64,000 nucleotides of DNA from the NCBI GenBank assembly GCA_022844475.1, contig JALHLR010000011.1, positions 17,577-81,576 of the forward strand. Reading direction: 5' to 3'. The DNA is from Hyphomonadaceae bacterium. GTDB taxonomy: Bacteria; Pseudomonadota; Alphaproteobacteria; Caulobacterales; Hyphomonadaceae. The position numbers and the translations under genes were made by a program. A model generated the notes under the pieces. The model was not told the DNA's origin, did no database searches, and saw only the letters and a program-made list of their open reading frames with translations. Shown piece by piece: positions 1 through 8,883 of this stretch (positions within the stretch are counted from its first letter, which is position 1; every line of letters starts with the position of its first letter).

Positions 1-428
1 CGGTCGAGACGAAAGATATCGTCGACACCGCCGTCGGCGCTGGCCAGTTCACCACGCTCGTCGCTGCTGTTCAGGCCGCTGGTCTCGTCGAGACGCTGAA
101 AGGCCCCGGCCCGTTCACCGTTTTCGCACCGACCGATGCTGCCTTCGCAGCGCTCCCGGCTGGCACGGTTGAAGACCTGCTGAAGCCCGAGAACAAGGCC
201 AAGCTCACCGCGATCCTCACCTACCACGTCCTGCCGGCCGAAGTGATGTCGTCCGCCATCGGCGCGACGGCGACCGATGTCGCCACCGTCGAAGGCAAGA
301 CCGTCAAGGTCGATGGCAGCACCGCTGGCAAGGTCATGATCAACGACGCAACCGTCGTCACGGCTGACGTCGACGCCTCCAACGGCGTCATCCACGTCAT
401 CGACAAGGTCCTTCTCCCGCCGATGTAG
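1..428 (+). CDS. Fasciclin (FAS1) domain protein, C-terminal part
   Basis: The reading frame is open from the left edge of the window, so the N-terminus and any signal peptide are missing. About 141 residues are visible and they cover one nearly complete FAS1 domain. The two hallmark blocks are present: [19 protein letters not shown] (H1 region) early on, and [10 protein letters not shown] followed by [13 protein letters not shown] (H2 region) at the C-terminus. FAS1 proteins are usually exported or surface-bound adhesion-type proteins; small single-domain versions are common in alphaproteobacteria. The family call is secure; the biological role is not. A strong hairpin terminator follows the stop codon. 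Confidence 0.9.
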   Translation, partial: VETKDIVDTAVGAGQFTTLVAAVQAAGLVETLKGPGPFTVFAPTDAAFAALPAGTVEDLLKPENKAKLTAILTYHVLPAEVMSSAIGATATDVATVEGKTVKVDGSTAGKVMINDATVVTADVDASNGVIHVIDKVLLPPM

Positions 429-500
429 TCAGTCCGCCATCTGGCGTCTGAAGAGCTTCCTCCCCAGCGCAGAAACGTCTCTCCTCCGAACTGCGCTGGA

Positions 501-533
501 CAAGCCGCCCCGTCAGAAGGGCGGCTTGTTCCA
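501..533 (+). terminator. Intrinsic terminator after the fasciclin gene
   Basis: Perfect 10-bp stem CAAGCCGCCC (501-510) with GGGCGGCTTG (519-528), 8-base loop, followed by a short T-containing tail. It lies between two convergent genes and could stop transcription from both sides, although the T-run is weak. Confidence 0.75.
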
Positions 534-541
534 TTTCGGGC

Positions 542-1675
542 CTAGTACCCCGCCAAACGCGCATAGCGGTCGCGGTGAAAACTCTCACCGCCATACAGCC
601 CCTCCAGCACGCGCGCGCGCTTCATGTAGAGGCCTGAGTCATGCGCATCGGTCATGCCGATGCCGCCATGCATCTGCACCGTCTCGTTCGAAACCAGGTG
701 CAGCGTCTCGCCCGCGCGCGCCTTGGCCAGCGAGGCAAGCTCCGAAATGTTGTTGGCGTTGCGGTCAAGCGCGTCCAGCGCCGCCGCCACGCAGCTCCGC
801 GTCAGCTCCAGCTCCGTGAACATGATCGCCGCACGATGCTGCAGCGACTGGAACGAGCCGATAAGCTGTCCGAACTGCTTGCGCACCTTCAGGTACTCGC
901 TCGTCATCTCGAACGCCGCATCCGCCGCGCCCAGCATCTCGGCCGCAGCGCCAATCCGCGCGCGATCGAGAATCTGCTCCAGCAACCCGTACCCGCCGTC
1001 CACTGCGCCGAGAACGGCATCAGCGCCAAGCTCGACGCCTGCGAAGCTGACATTCGCCGCCGCATGCGCATCCAGCGTCTTCAGCGCCGTCCGCGTCACG
1101 CCCTTTGCATCTCCGGGCACGAGGAACAGTGTGATCCCCGTCGCGTCCCCCGCATCACCCGACGTGCGCGCCGCCACGATCAGCAGATCCGCCTCGGCGC
1201 CATCGACCACATACCGCTTCTCGCCCGACAGCGTGTAGCCCGCGCTGCTCTTCTTCGCGATCAGCTTTACATGCGCCGGATCATGATGCGGCCGCTCGTC
1301 CGCCGCCAGCGCGACGATTGCTTCGCCGCCGGCAATCTTGCCGAGCCACGCATCTTTCTGCGGCTGCGTTCCGCCCAGCATCAGCGCCGACGCGCCGATC
1401 ATGGCCGTCGAGAGCAGGGGAGAGGCCGCCAATGTTCGGCCCTGCGCTTCCAGCACCTGCCCAAGCCCGACATACCCAAAACCCGATCCGCCAAACTCCT
1501 CCGGCACGATTACGCCGGTGAAACCAAGCTCCGCCATCTCCTTCCACGAACCCGCATCATATGCCTTGCCGTCCTTGCGCAGCGCCCGCAACTGGCTCAC
1601 CGGCAGCTTCTCGGCCGCATATGCCCTGGCGCTGTCGCGCAGCATCTGCTGCTCTTCGGTGAGCACGAATGGCAT
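542..1675 (-). CDS. Acyl-CoA dehydrogenase (small-subunit type)
   Basis: A 377-residue FAD-dependent acyl-CoA dehydrogenase, which introduces the alpha-beta double bond in acyl-CoA substrates and passes electrons to ETF. The N-terminal helical domain is about residues 6-115, the middle beta domain 120-225 and the C-terminal four-helix domain 230-370. Seen motifs are RKQFGQLIGSFQSLQH (265-280) and QMHGGIGMTDAHDSGLY (334-350), typical of the C-terminal domain. The sequence resembles the shorter partner of two-subunit pimeloyl-CoA dehydrogenase-like pairs; a longer paralogue lies at 6562-7755 on the same strand. The substrate cannot be read from sequence. The downstream gene is a fasciclin protein converging on it. 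Confidence 0.9.
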   Translation of the reverse strand: MPFVLTEEQQMLRDSARAYAAEKLPVSQLRALRKDGKAYDAGSWKEMAELGFTGVIVPEEFGGSGFGYVGLGQVLEAQGRTLAASPLLSTAMIGASALMLGGTQPQKDAWLGKIAGGEAIVALAADERPHHDPAHVKLIAKKSSAGYTLSGEKRYVVDGAEADLLIVAARTSGDAGDATGITLFLVPGDAKGVTRTALKTLDAHAAANVSFAGVELGADAVLGAVDGGYGLLEQILDRARIGAAAEMLGAADAAFEMTSEYLKVRKQFGQLIGSFQSLQHRAAIMFTELELTRSCVAAALDALDRNANNISELASLAKARAGETLHLVSNETVQMHGGIGMTDAHDSGLYMKRARVLEGLYGGESFHRDRYARLAGY

Positions 1676-1727
1676 TGTATTCTCCTCGCCGGGTGCGGAT
1701 CCTGGCGCCGGCTGCGGCGCCCGTCCT

Positions 1728-2345
1728 TCAGTTCTGCGAGTTGGGTCTTAGCGTCCCGCGTATCGCCCAATCAAGGGCATCCTCGATCCGGTCATTGCCC
1801 CAGAATAACTCGCCATCCTCTGTCACGAAGCTCGGCGCGCCAAAGATGCCAAGGCCAGCCGCAATTGCCGTCTCCTCGCGCAACTGCTCCTTCACCGGAT
1901 CGGACGTCATCGCGGACAGCGTCTCCAGCGGGTCCAGGCCCGCGCGCCGCGCGGCAGCATGCAGGATCTGCGGATCCGCAATGTCGCGGTCATGCACGAA
2001 GTTGGCCTGGTAGACAGCCTTCACGAAATTCGGCCGCGCCTCCTGCGGCAGCGACAGCGTGATCCGTGCCGCCATCAACCCGTTCTGGGGAAAGCGCCCC
2101 GGCCGCCTGAACGGCAAGCTGTACTTCTCGCAGGTCCGTTCCACATCGCGCCACATGTACGAGCCCTTGACCGGCACCACATTGAACGGGCTGTCCTTCA
2201 TCCCTTGTTGCGCGTGAAACAACGGCCCAAGCAGGAAGGGCCGCCACTCCAGCTCGACGCCCCGCGCCGCCGCAATCTTCCCGGCCCGCATCACTGCCGG
2301 GTAGGAATAGGTCGACGCAAATTCGAACCAGAACTGAAGTTTCAA
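1728..2345 (-). CDS. 2-hydroxychromene-2-carboxylate isomerase / kappa-class GST-like DsbA-fold protein
   Basis: A 205-residue thioredoxin-fold protein. The N-terminus (KLQFWFEFASTYSYPA) has the F-E-F-x-S-x-Y-S pattern of the HCCA isomerase/GST-kappa group, where a serine replaces the redox cysteine pair. The motif LGPLFHAQQGMKDSPFNVVP near residue 60 and the C-terminal GIFGAPSFV followed by FWGNDRIE are also standard for the family. Members isomerise hydroxychromene carboxylates in naphthalene breakdown or conjugate glutathione, but many chromosomal copies have no assigned substrate. The gene sits 52 bp upstream of the acyl-CoA dehydrogenase on the same strand, so co-transcription is possible. 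No aromatic-degradation cluster surrounds it. Confidence 0.85.
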   Translation of the reverse strand: MKLQFWFEFASTYSYPAVMRAGKIAAARGVELEWRPFLLGPLFHAQQGMKDSPFNVVPVKGSYMWRDVERTCEKYSLPFRRPGRFPQNGLMAARITLSLPQEARPNFVKAVYQANFVHDRDIADPQILHAAARRAGLDPLETLSAMTSDPVKEQLREETAIAAGLGIFGAPSFVTEDGELFWGNDRIEDALDWAIRGTLRPNSQN

Positions 2346-2457
2346 GAGAGCCTCGCCGCCAGATTCCCGATCCTAGCAGATTGTGGCCGTAAATGCCGCT
2401 CCCATATCCATTGCCGGACGGGCGTCTTCCAGACGCACCAAGGACAAGGGACATGCA

Positions 2458-2964
2458 ATGACGATTTCGATGCACAAGGCCAGTGCGCCTGTTTTCCTGC
2501 GCATGCTGACGAATCTCGATCAGTTGCTTGCCAAGGCCGAGGATAACGCGAAGGCACGCGGCTTCGATCCCAACCTTCTGGTGACGCAGCGCCTTGCGCC
2601 AGACATGCGCCCGCTCTCGTCCCAGATCCAGCTCGCGAGCGATTCGGCAAAGGGCGCGATGGCCCGTTTATCCGGCGGCACGCCGCCGGCAATGCCTGAC
2701 ACCGAAACAACGATTGAGCAGCTCCGCGCCCGCATCGCAGCCACGATCGACTATGTGAAAAGCGTCCCTGCCGGAGCCGTTGACGGCTCGGAAGAGCGCG
2801 ACGTCGTCCTGAAGACGCCAAGCGGCGACATCCCCTTCAAGGGCCTCGCCTTCCTGACCGGCTTTGCGCTCCCCAACTTCCTGTTCCACGTCACCACCGC
2901 CTACGCGATCCTCCGCCACAGCGGCGTCCCAATCGGCAAGCTGGATTTCCTGGGGCGCGGATAG
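2458..2964 (+). CDS. DUF1993 family protein
   Basis: A 168-residue cytoplasmic protein of the DUF1993 family (all-helical, DinB-like fold; function unknown). Family signatures are LAPDMRPLSSQIQLASD, a central FPD/MPDTETT-type region, and a C-terminal block with FPNxxFH-like spacing (ALPNFLFHVTTAYAILRHSG) ending in KLDFLGRG. The ATG at 2458 is chosen because AAGGGA lies directly upstream and homology starts here; 25 further in-frame codons upstream look non-coding. A second, divergent DUF1993 gene lies at 30724-31236. Confidence 0.88.
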   Translation: MTISMHKASAPVFLRMLTNLDQLLAKAEDNAKARGFDPNLLVTQRLAPDMRPLSSQIQLASDSAKGAMARLSGGTPPAMPDTETTIEQLRARIAATIDYVKSVPAGAVDGSEERDVVLKTPSGDIPFKGLAFLTGFALPNFLFHVTTAYAILRHSGVPIGKLDFLGRG

Positions 2965-3013
2965 AACGCAGGCAGCGCGTCGAACGCCCAGCTGGTTCCA
3001 ACAACACCCACGG

Positions 3014-3043
3014 CGTCATTCCCGGGCCCGACCCGAGAATCCT
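3014..3043. repeat. Short REP-like palindrome
   Basis: ATTCCCGGG (3018-3026) pairs with CCCGAGAAT (3032-3040) around a 5-base loop, one G-T-type mismatch aside. The sequence CGTCATTCCCGGG is the typical head of the short interspersed palindromes common in alphaproteobacterial intergenic DNA. Only this copy was seen in the window. It lies in the 474-base gene-free interval 2965-3438, whose right part holds a longer repeat. Confidence 0.5.
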
Positions 3044-3158
3044 GGTTGCTGATTCGAAGGGAAGGAACGCCCTCCGCGCCCAGCTGCTTGTCCTCTCTCA
3101 GCGCACGCCGGCAGCCCTCAAAGGCGCCAGGCCGGTGACAAGAGGGCCGCGGTGCGCT

Positions 3159-3325
3159 GGCTGCCGTCCACCGCCCGCCGGGGACGCGGGACCTGTGAAC
3201 CTCCTGCCTGCAGTTAGCTCCGCCAGATGCCGAAACGCCAAACCATGCGGGGTAGCCCGCGTTCCCGGGCCCTCCACCTGTTCGGAGACCCGGAACGACA
3301 GGATCACAGGTGGTTCACACCGGCC
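3159..3325 (+). repeat. Interspersed repeat, copy A (about 167 bp)
   Basis: This segment matches, in reverse complement, the segment 19750-19917. The best block is GCCGGGGACGCGGGACCTG near 3176-3194, identical in both copies, flanked by similar sequence on each side (GGCTGCC at the left, CCCTCCA in the right half, then a shared ATCAC). Inside each copy CCGGGGACGCGGGA at the left is mirrored by TCCCGCGTCCCCGG or a close variant about 85 bases later, so the element has internal inverted repeats. No transposase is encoded. It looks like a non-autonomous or MITE/REP-type intergenic element. Confidence 0.65.
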
Positions 3326-3438
3326 TGGAGGCGAACGCATGCCTGGCAGCCCATCAAACACTCGATTGTTTCGGCTGCGACGCTTGAATCCTGTCGCCGC
3401 CTCAGGCTCAACTCGCAACGGACGGAACAGGCGGCGAC

Positions 3439-4845
3439 ATGGACGGCCATACACGCAACGTGACCGACGCCGCACGCCTGCTGGAGCTGCAGCGCGCTGC
3501 CCAGCGCAAGGAGGGGCTTCCCTCCGCGCGGGCCCGGATCGACCGTCTCTACCAGCTTGAGGACATGGTCCGGAAGCGCGCCGATTCGATCGCGGACGCC
3601 ATCTCGGCCGACTTCGGCAACCGTTCGCGCTTCGAAACGGACCTGCTCGAAACCATGGTGCTGGTCTCCGCCATCCGCCATGCGCGCAAGAACGTGAAAT
3701 GGTGGATGCAACCGAGCTATCGCGAGGTCGGGATCAATTTCTGGCCCGGCGCCGCCTGGGTGCGGCCCGAGCCGCTCGGCGTCGTCGGCATCGTCTCGCC
3801 GTGGAATTACCCGTTGCAGCTCGCCCTCTCGCCGCTGGTCGACGCCATCGCCGGCGGCAACCGCGTGATCATCAAGCCGTCCGAACAGACGCCGAATTTC
3901 TGCGACCTTCTGCATCGCGCCATCAGCGAGACATTCGAGGAAGACGAAATCGCCGTCGTGCTCGGCGGCCCCGAAGTCGCCGCCGAATTCTCCCGTCTTC
4001 CGTTCGACCATCTCGTCTTCACTGGCTCCACCGGCATCGGCCGCCGCGTCGCCGCGGCTGCTGCCGAGAGCCTCACGCCCACGACGCTCGAGCTCGGCGG
4101 CAAGTCGCCCGCCATCGTCTGCCCATCGGCGTCGATGACCAAGGCTGTGAAGGCGATCGCCTATGGCAAGTTCATCAACGCCGGACAGACCTGCATCGCG
4201 CCGGACTACGTGCTCGTGCCGCGCGAGCGCGCCATCGAGTTCGCCGAGTTGATCATCGGCGAGGCCCGCCGCGCCTATCCCGATCTCGGCCCCGACTATT
4301 CGAGCATGATAAACGAGCGCGCCTTTGACCGCCTGACGGCTGCGATCACCGAAGCAGAACTTGGCGGCGCGAAAGTGTTGCGCCATCCTGCGCCGTCAGA
4401 CCGTGCGCGCCGTGTCCTGCCGCCTGTCGTTGTCATCGACGCGCCGCAGGAGTCGCTGCTCATGCGAGAGGAAATCTTCGGGCCCGTCCTTCCGGTCATC
4501 GGCTATGACTCCCTCGCCGACGCGCTCGACTGGGTGAACTCGCACCCGCATCCACTCGCACTCTACCTCTTCGCGGAAGATGCACGCGAACAGTCCCGCG
4601 TCCTCGACCGAACGCAATCGGGCGGCGTCACCGTGAACGGCACGTTGCTCCATATCGCGCAGGAAGGCCTGCCATTCGGCGGCGTGGGGGCGAGCGGCTG
4701 GGGCGCCTATCACGGTAAGCAGGGCTTCGATCAGTTCACTCACCAGCGCGCCGTGTTCAAGACAGGATTCTTCAACTCGGCCACGCTCCTTGCGCCGCCC
4801 TATGGCAAGCGCGCGAAAAGCCTGCTGAAATTCCTGATGCGATGA
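3439..4845 (+). CDS. Aldehyde dehydrogenase, coniferyl-aldehyde-dehydrogenase-like
   Basis: A 468-residue NAD(P)-dependent aldehyde dehydrogenase. The catalytic cysteine is C252 in NAGQTCIAPDYV and the general base is E218 in LELGGKSPAIV. The Rossmann region carries FTGSTGIGRRV. The blocks GVVGIVSPWNYPLQL, an E-x-IFGPVLPV block and a C-terminus ending in a hydrophobic/basic tail (PPYGKRAKSLLKFLM) match the class 3-like/coniferyl aldehyde dehydrogenase (CalB) subgroup, whose members oxidise aromatic or long-chain aldehydes. The basic amphipathic tail could allow membrane association (inference). The start ATG is 113 bases after the repeat copy A; no other gene shares its transcript to the left. 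Confidence 0.9.
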   Translation: MDGHTRNVTDAARLLELQRAAQRKEGLPSARARIDRLYQLEDMVRKRADSIADAISADFGNRSRFETDLLETMVLVSAIRHARKNVKWWMQPSYREVGINFWPGAAWVRPEPLGVVGIVSPWNYPLQLALSPLVDAIAGGNRVIIKPSEQTPNFCDLLHRAISETFEEDEIAVVLGGPEVAAEFSRLPFDHLVFTGSTGIGRRVAAAAAESLTPTTLELGGKSPAIVCPSASMTKAVKAIAYGKFINAGQTCIAPDYVLVPRERAIEFAELIIGEARRAYPDLGPDYSSMINERAFDRLTAAITEAELGGAKVLRHPAPSDRARRVLPPVVVIDAPQESLLMREEIFGPVLPVIGYDSLADALDWVNSHPHPLALYLFAEDAREQSRVLDRTQSGGVTVNGTLLHIAQEGLPFGGVGASGWGAYHGKQGFDQFTHQRAVFKTGFFNSATLLAPPYGKRAKSLLKFLMR

Positions 4846-6390
4846 TCAGGTCGGGATCCGGTAGACCGGGCACTCCCGCAGCCTTGAAGGCGTCGCGAAA
4901 TCCGTCTCCGTCGGCCAGGTCAGCTGCGTCGACGCATCGATCAGATCGAGCGGCTTCTTGCCCGCAGCTTCCGCCGCGGCCCATTTTTCAGGCGAGCAGA
5001 GCGTGTTGATATTGACCGAGATGACCTCGCCATAGACTGCCTTCCACCCGCCTGCATCGAGGCCGCGGCGCCCCATCTCGACCAGGACGCTTGCCTCAAG
5101 CCCACGCGCGCTCACGGCAAAAGCAGGTCTCGCCGTCGGCGGTGACGGCAAGGCCGATCGCGGCGCGACTGCGATGTTCGGCGCCGAGGGAATCTGCAGG
5201 GGAGGCGCCGCGCCACGCAAAATGCCCTGCGAGGGGGCAGCTTGCGGCGACGCCAGCACGGGTGGGTTCAACGGAGGCGCGGGGGCTTGCGCTGCAGGGG
5301 GAGGACGCACGAAATCCGGGGTCGACGCGATTGAATTGTCGGGTTGAGGCGGATCAGCCTTGGCGAGGTCGCCCGGCTGTCCGAACAGCATCTGCCCGCC
5401 ATAGGTCAGCACCACGCCGACAAGACCGCCGAGCATCGTGCCGACCGCGAACATCGCGCCACGCTTCGACCGGCCCGGCCGAAGCACCTGGAACATCTTC
5501 CGCAGCTCATTCGGAATCTTGCCAGCCCGTGTATAGGCAAAGCGGCTGATGTCGCGGTCGATCGGCAAGGCAAAGTCGCCGATGAACTCCCACGGCTCAG
5601 AGGCCGTTACGGGCGGCGAGCCATCGGTCGGCGCCGTCAGCTCCCCAATCAGACCCATCAAGGCTTCGGCTCTCACGCGTGGCTGTGTCGGTTCGGCGGC
5701 CATCGCCTTCAGCGCCTTGCGACGCGCCACATCCCAGCCGCCCTCGCCCGTGGCGATGGTCATCGACTCGATCGCCGTGAAGAACCGGTCCTTCTGGACC
5801 GTGGAGAGGCTTCCCGGCGACCAGACGAGACCGGTCTGGCGGAACAGTCGTGGTTGAAGCGCCTTGGCGAGTGATCCTGCCAGCGCGCGAACTTCCTTCG
5901 GTTCGGCGGGCTGCCACTCGCTGAACGGCTGATGCCGTTCGGTTTCCGCCGTCAATTCGCGAACGAACATCTCGAACTTTGCCGTCTCGAACGCCTCGAC
6001 CTCGCCAGGCTCCTTGTTGAACCATCCGGGCGCGATCGACATGACGTCCTGATGCGCCACCATCGAGCTGATGCCCGCAGGCGAAAGCCCGGGGTCGAGG
6101 CTGATCGGAACGACCTTCTCCATCATCAGCGAGGCGGAGAGTTCGAGCCAGCACGGATCGGATTCGGCATAGGACCGCGTCAGGACCGGAACGACTGCGT
6201 GTGCATTCCTCAACCGCCGCCCGACATAGGGTAGGCGATAGGTGTCGCTGGCGGTGTTGACCAGTTCTCCATCCGCCGCTTCGTCGATCGCGATCTCCAT
6301 GCCTGCAGGCGCCGCCTTGCGCAGGCGTTCAGCCAGCTTCAGGGCCATATCGCGGTCCTGACGGGCATACGAAACGAAGACAACTGTCAT
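4846..6390 (-). CDS. TIR-domain protein with a transmembrane anchor and proline-rich linker
   Basis: A 514-residue protein. Residues 1-135 form a TIR domain: VVFVSYARQDRDMALKLAER (box 1), and SYAESDPCWLELSAS, where E83 occupies the position of the catalytic glutamate of NADase TIR domains. Residues about 140-310 are a soluble region of unknown fold. A single transmembrane segment spans about 311-335 (FAVGTMLGGLVGVVLTYGG). A proline/alanine-rich linker follows (345-435), then an 80-residue C-terminal segment with two cysteines, presumably periplasmic. ATG 6390 is chosen because the TIR fold starts there; an upstream in-frame extension is possible. It overlaps nothing and ends right next to the aldehyde dehydrogenase stop. 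Function unknown; a signalling or defence role is only inferred. Confidence 0.8.
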   Translation of the reverse strand: MTVVFVSYARQDRDMALKLAERLRKAAPAGMEIAIDEAADGELVNTASDTYRLPYVGRRLRNAHAVVPVLTRSYAESDPCWLELSASLMMEKVVPISLDPGLSPAGISSMVAHQDVMSIAPGWFNKEPGEVEAFETAKFEMFVRELTAETERHQPFSEWQPAEPKEVRALAGSLAKALQPRLFRQTGLVWSPGSLSTVQKDRFFTAIESMTIATGEGGWDVARRKALKAMAAEPTQPRVRAEALMGLIGELTAPTDGSPPVTASEPWEFIGDFALPIDRDISRFAYTRAGKIPNELRKMFQVLRPGRSKRGAMFAVGTMLGGLVGVVLTYGGQMLFGQPGDLAKADPPQPDNSIASTPDFVRPPPAAQAPAPPLNPPVLASPQAAPSQGILRGAAPPLQIPSAPNIAVAPRSALPSPPTARPAFAVSARGLEASVLVEMGRRGLDAGGWKAVYGEVISVNINTLCSPEKWAAAEAAGKKPLDLIDASTQLTWPTETDFATPSRLRECPVYRIPT

Positions 6391-6561
6391 GTGCGGGGTC
6401 ACCAGGAGAGGCGACAACCCTAGCACGCGAATTTCACGCGAAAAGCGATCGTTAACGCAACGAGTTCCCAATTCGCGTGGCCGGTGAAAACCTGTCCGGG
6501 AATGCGCGCCCGAGGAGACGCTTTCTTACTTTCCCGTCAGATTGGGAAGAAACAGGTCTGC

Positions 6562-7755
6562 CTACTGATGGTCCCGCAGGCCCAGCACGCGCTTTGCGAC
6601 CACGTTGAGGTTCACCTCAGACGTGCCGCCCTCTATCGAGTTGCCCTTGGCGCGCAGCATGGCGCGGGTGGACATGATCTCGCCCGGCTTGAACCCGTCG
6701 CCTTCCCACCCAAGTCCCTGATAGCCCATGGCCTCGACCTGAAGCTCGGTCTTGGTCTGGTTCATCTTGGCCGCCGCATACTTGATGATCGAGGTCGCCG
6801 GCCCCACGTCCGCTCCTGCCTTCGCAAGCTCGGTGTTCCGCTGGATCGTCAGTGCGAAGGCCTGCTCGTACATCATTGATTTCGTGATGCGGCTGCGCAG
6901 GTCGCCATCGGCAAGAACGCCGTCCTTCGTGCCGACATACTTCTTGGCGATGTCGGCCAGCGTCGGCCCTGAACTGCGATCCGACCCGAAGCCGGTCGCG
7001 GAAATGTTCTGGCGTTCATACTGCAACAGGCGCTTGGCTATGTCCCAACCCTTGCCTGGCACGCCGACCATCTGCTCCTTCGGCACCTTCACATCGGTGA
7101 AGAATGTTTCGCAGAACGGCGAGGAACCTGAGATCAGCAGGATCGGCCGCGTCTCGACGCCCGGGCTCGTCATGTCGAACAGCACGAAGGAGACGCCTTC
7201 GTGCTTTTTCGTGAAGTCCGTCCGCACGAGACAGAAGATCCAGTCGGCATGGTTCGCATACGACGTCCAGATCTTCGATCCGTTGATCAACCAGTGATCG
7301 CTCTTGTCCTCGCACCTGGTCTGCAGCGAAGCGAGGTCCGATCCAGCACCGGGCTCCGAATAGCCCTGGCACCACCGCGTCTTGCCGGCGACAATGTCTG
7401 GCAGGAAGCGTCGCTTCTGCTCCTCGGTGGCGTATTCCAGAAGCACCGGCCCAAGCATCCAGACGCCGAATGAGGCGAGGGGCGAGCGCGCATTGATGCG
7501 CTTGAGTTCCTGGTCGAGCACGATTGCTTCGGCGTTCGAAAGTCCGCCGCCGCCATACGCTTCAGGCCATGTCGGCGCAGTCCACCCCTTGCCGGCCATG
7601 CGCTCCAGCCACACCTTGGAGTCAGGGTTCACGAATTTCTGGTTGCGTCCGCCCCAGACGACTTCTTCTTCCACTGGCGGGGTCCGCATCGACGCTGGGC
7701 AATTTGCCTCGAGCCATGCGCGGGTTTCTGCGCGGAAGGTCTCGATGTCGGCCAT
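6562..7755 (-). CDS. Acyl-CoA dehydrogenase (large-subunit type)
   Basis: A 397-residue acyl-CoA dehydrogenase. Signature 1 is CQGYSEPGAGSDLASLQTR (129-147), which binds FAD; the middle domain holds the W-I-x-GSKIWTSYANHADW block; the C-terminus ends with EGGTSEVNLNVVAKRVLGL, the region contacting FAD and the next subunit. The N-terminal PTWPEAYGGGGLSNAEA block and length match the long subunits of pimeloyl-CoA dehydrogenase-like enzymes, often encoded with a shorter partner; such a partner is present at 542-1675. GGAGAAA lies just before the ATG. The physiological substrate is unknown. Confidence 0.92.
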   Translation of the reverse strand: MADIETFRAETRAWLEANCPASMRTPPVEEEVVWGGRNQKFVNPDSKVWLERMAGKGWTAPTWPEAYGGGGLSNAEAIVLDQELKRINARSPLASFGVWMLGPVLLEYATEEQKRRFLPDIVAGKTRWCQGYSEPGAGSDLASLQTRCEDKSDHWLINGSKIWTSYANHADWIFCLVRTDFTKKHEGVSFVLFDMTSPGVETRPILLISGSSPFCETFFTDVKVPKEQMVGVPGKGWDIAKRLLQYERQNISATGFGSDRSSGPTLADIAKKYVGTKDGVLADGDLRSRITKSMMYEQAFALTIQRNTELAKAGADVGPATSIIKYAAAKMNQTKTELQVEAMGYQGLGWEGDGFKPGEIMSTRAMLRAKGNSIEGGTSEVNLNVVAKRVLGLRDHQ

Positions 7756-7821
7756 TGCTTTCTCCAGATATCCTTTGCGTCAGGGCTAAGCCCGCCCCGG
7801 CGCCTGGTCAACCACGCCCCC

Positions 7822-8049
7822 TCAGGGGCCATAGCCCCGCAACGTATTGCCGCCGGTCTGATAGCCGAGCATGCCTGCAACATGGATGATTGCAAAGATG
7901 GCCGCTGTCGCCGCCAGAACCGTGACCAGCGGCCACGAGATCCACTGCACCTTCAGGCTGTCCTTGCGTGGCCGGCCGGACATCCATCCGGCAAACACGG
8001 TGAGGCCGCCGAACAGCGCGACTGCAGCAATTGTGATGGGCCATTCCAT
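7822..8049 (-). CDS. Small membrane protein, two transmembrane segments
   Basis: A 75-residue protein starting MEWPITIAAVALFGGL, with two hydrophobic helices (about residues 4-22 and 38-62) separated by the basic loop SGRPRKDSLKVQ. A TTG 12 codons upstream is an alternative start, and neither start has a good ribosome binding site. Not recognised as a named family. It lies 66 bp upstream of the acyl-CoA dehydrogenase on the same strand and 66 bp downstream of another membrane protein gene, so the three may share a transcript. Confidence 0.6.
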   Translation of the reverse strand: MEWPITIAAVALFGGLTVFAGWMSGRPRKDSLKVQWISWPLVTVLAATAAIFAIIHVAGMLGYQTGGNTLRGYGP

Positions 8050-8115
8050 CCGCAGAGCAATGCCGCGCTCGGGAATGTCAGACAAGGCTCAGGTCGCAGG
8101 CGCGACCGGGACCAA

Positions 8116-8583
8116 TCACCGCGCATCATCCGGAAAGGCCCAGAAGGGAAAGTACAGCTGGGCGCCGCTCTCTGCCTGAGGTTCGCTGAGGAGGCGCCAG
8201 CGTTCCGGCGTTGCGTGTTGTGAGCGTGAGGCAAACGCGGCTGCGATCGCGCTGAGATAACCAAGGCCGAACATGATCCAGCGCCGCGCCTCCACGCTCC
8301 CGAATATCAACAGGTTCGCGGCGCTCCGGAAACTGGGCCTGCGCATGATTGCGGCAACCACCGTCCTGAAGCGCATCGCAATGATGATGGCGAACATGCC
8401 GGCGATGGCTGTGGCCGCCGTCCGCATCGCAGTGTCTGGCGCCAGACGAAGCCATGCGACCCGGCCGATCGTCAGGACGAAGCCGATGATGCGCTGCTTG
8501 GCGTTCATGCCCCAGCGCGCGCAAGACGCAGGACGTGTGAGCGAAAGCTGCGTGCTCGCCGCAGCGAACGCCCGGGCCGTCAT
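8116..8583 (-). CDS. Hypothetical membrane protein
   Basis: Up to 155 residues with about three hydrophobic stretches: around RIIGFVLTIGRVAWL, TAATAIAGMFAIIIAMRF, and WIMFGLGYLSAIAAAF. The middle loop is rich in arginine. The C-terminal 35 residues are polar. A second in-frame ATG at 8508 gives a 130-residue version that begins closer to the first hydrophobic segment and may be the real start. No family recognised. Codon use fits the neighbours, so the gene is plausible. Confidence 0.5.
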   Translation of the reverse strand: MTARAFAAASTQLSLTRPASCARWGMNAKQRIIGFVLTIGRVAWLRLAPDTAMRTAATAIAGMFAIIIAMRFRTVVAAIMRRPSFRSAANLLIFGSVEARRWIMFGLGYLSAIAAAFASRSQHATPERWRLLSEPQAESGAQLYFPFWAFPDDAR

Positions 8584-8883
8584 CAGTCTGCGCCGGAAAA
8601 AGGTCGTTCAGGGATGGCGTGTATGAAGCGGCCGACCACTGCCGCGATGTGGCAGCGTCCCAATAGCTATCGAACGGGATGCCCCCAACATTCCAGCAAC
8701 TCGGCCTGGATCGAGTTGGATGTTGCGTTTGCTGCGAATCAAGTCTGGCAGGAAGATAACTGCCCATGCACGCCTGCAGGTTCGACGGCACATGCTTCCG
8801 CAACGCGTTGCACAACAACAGGTCACGGGTCAGGCGTACTTGCACAGACGGTGCATTTCCGCTCCACAGGCGAGAGAGGCCTC
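8584..8883. other. Intergenic region between divergent genes
   Basis: About 300 bases without a convincing gene. Open frames here lack family features and start signals. It presumably carries the divergent promoters for the membrane protein on the left and the aldolase on the right. No clear operator or hairpin was seen. Confidence 0.5.

Noticed and set aside
641..2062. 473-codon open frame opposite the acyl-CoA dehydrogenase and isomerase genes
   Set aside because: Arginine-rich shadow frame spanning two real genes on the other strand.
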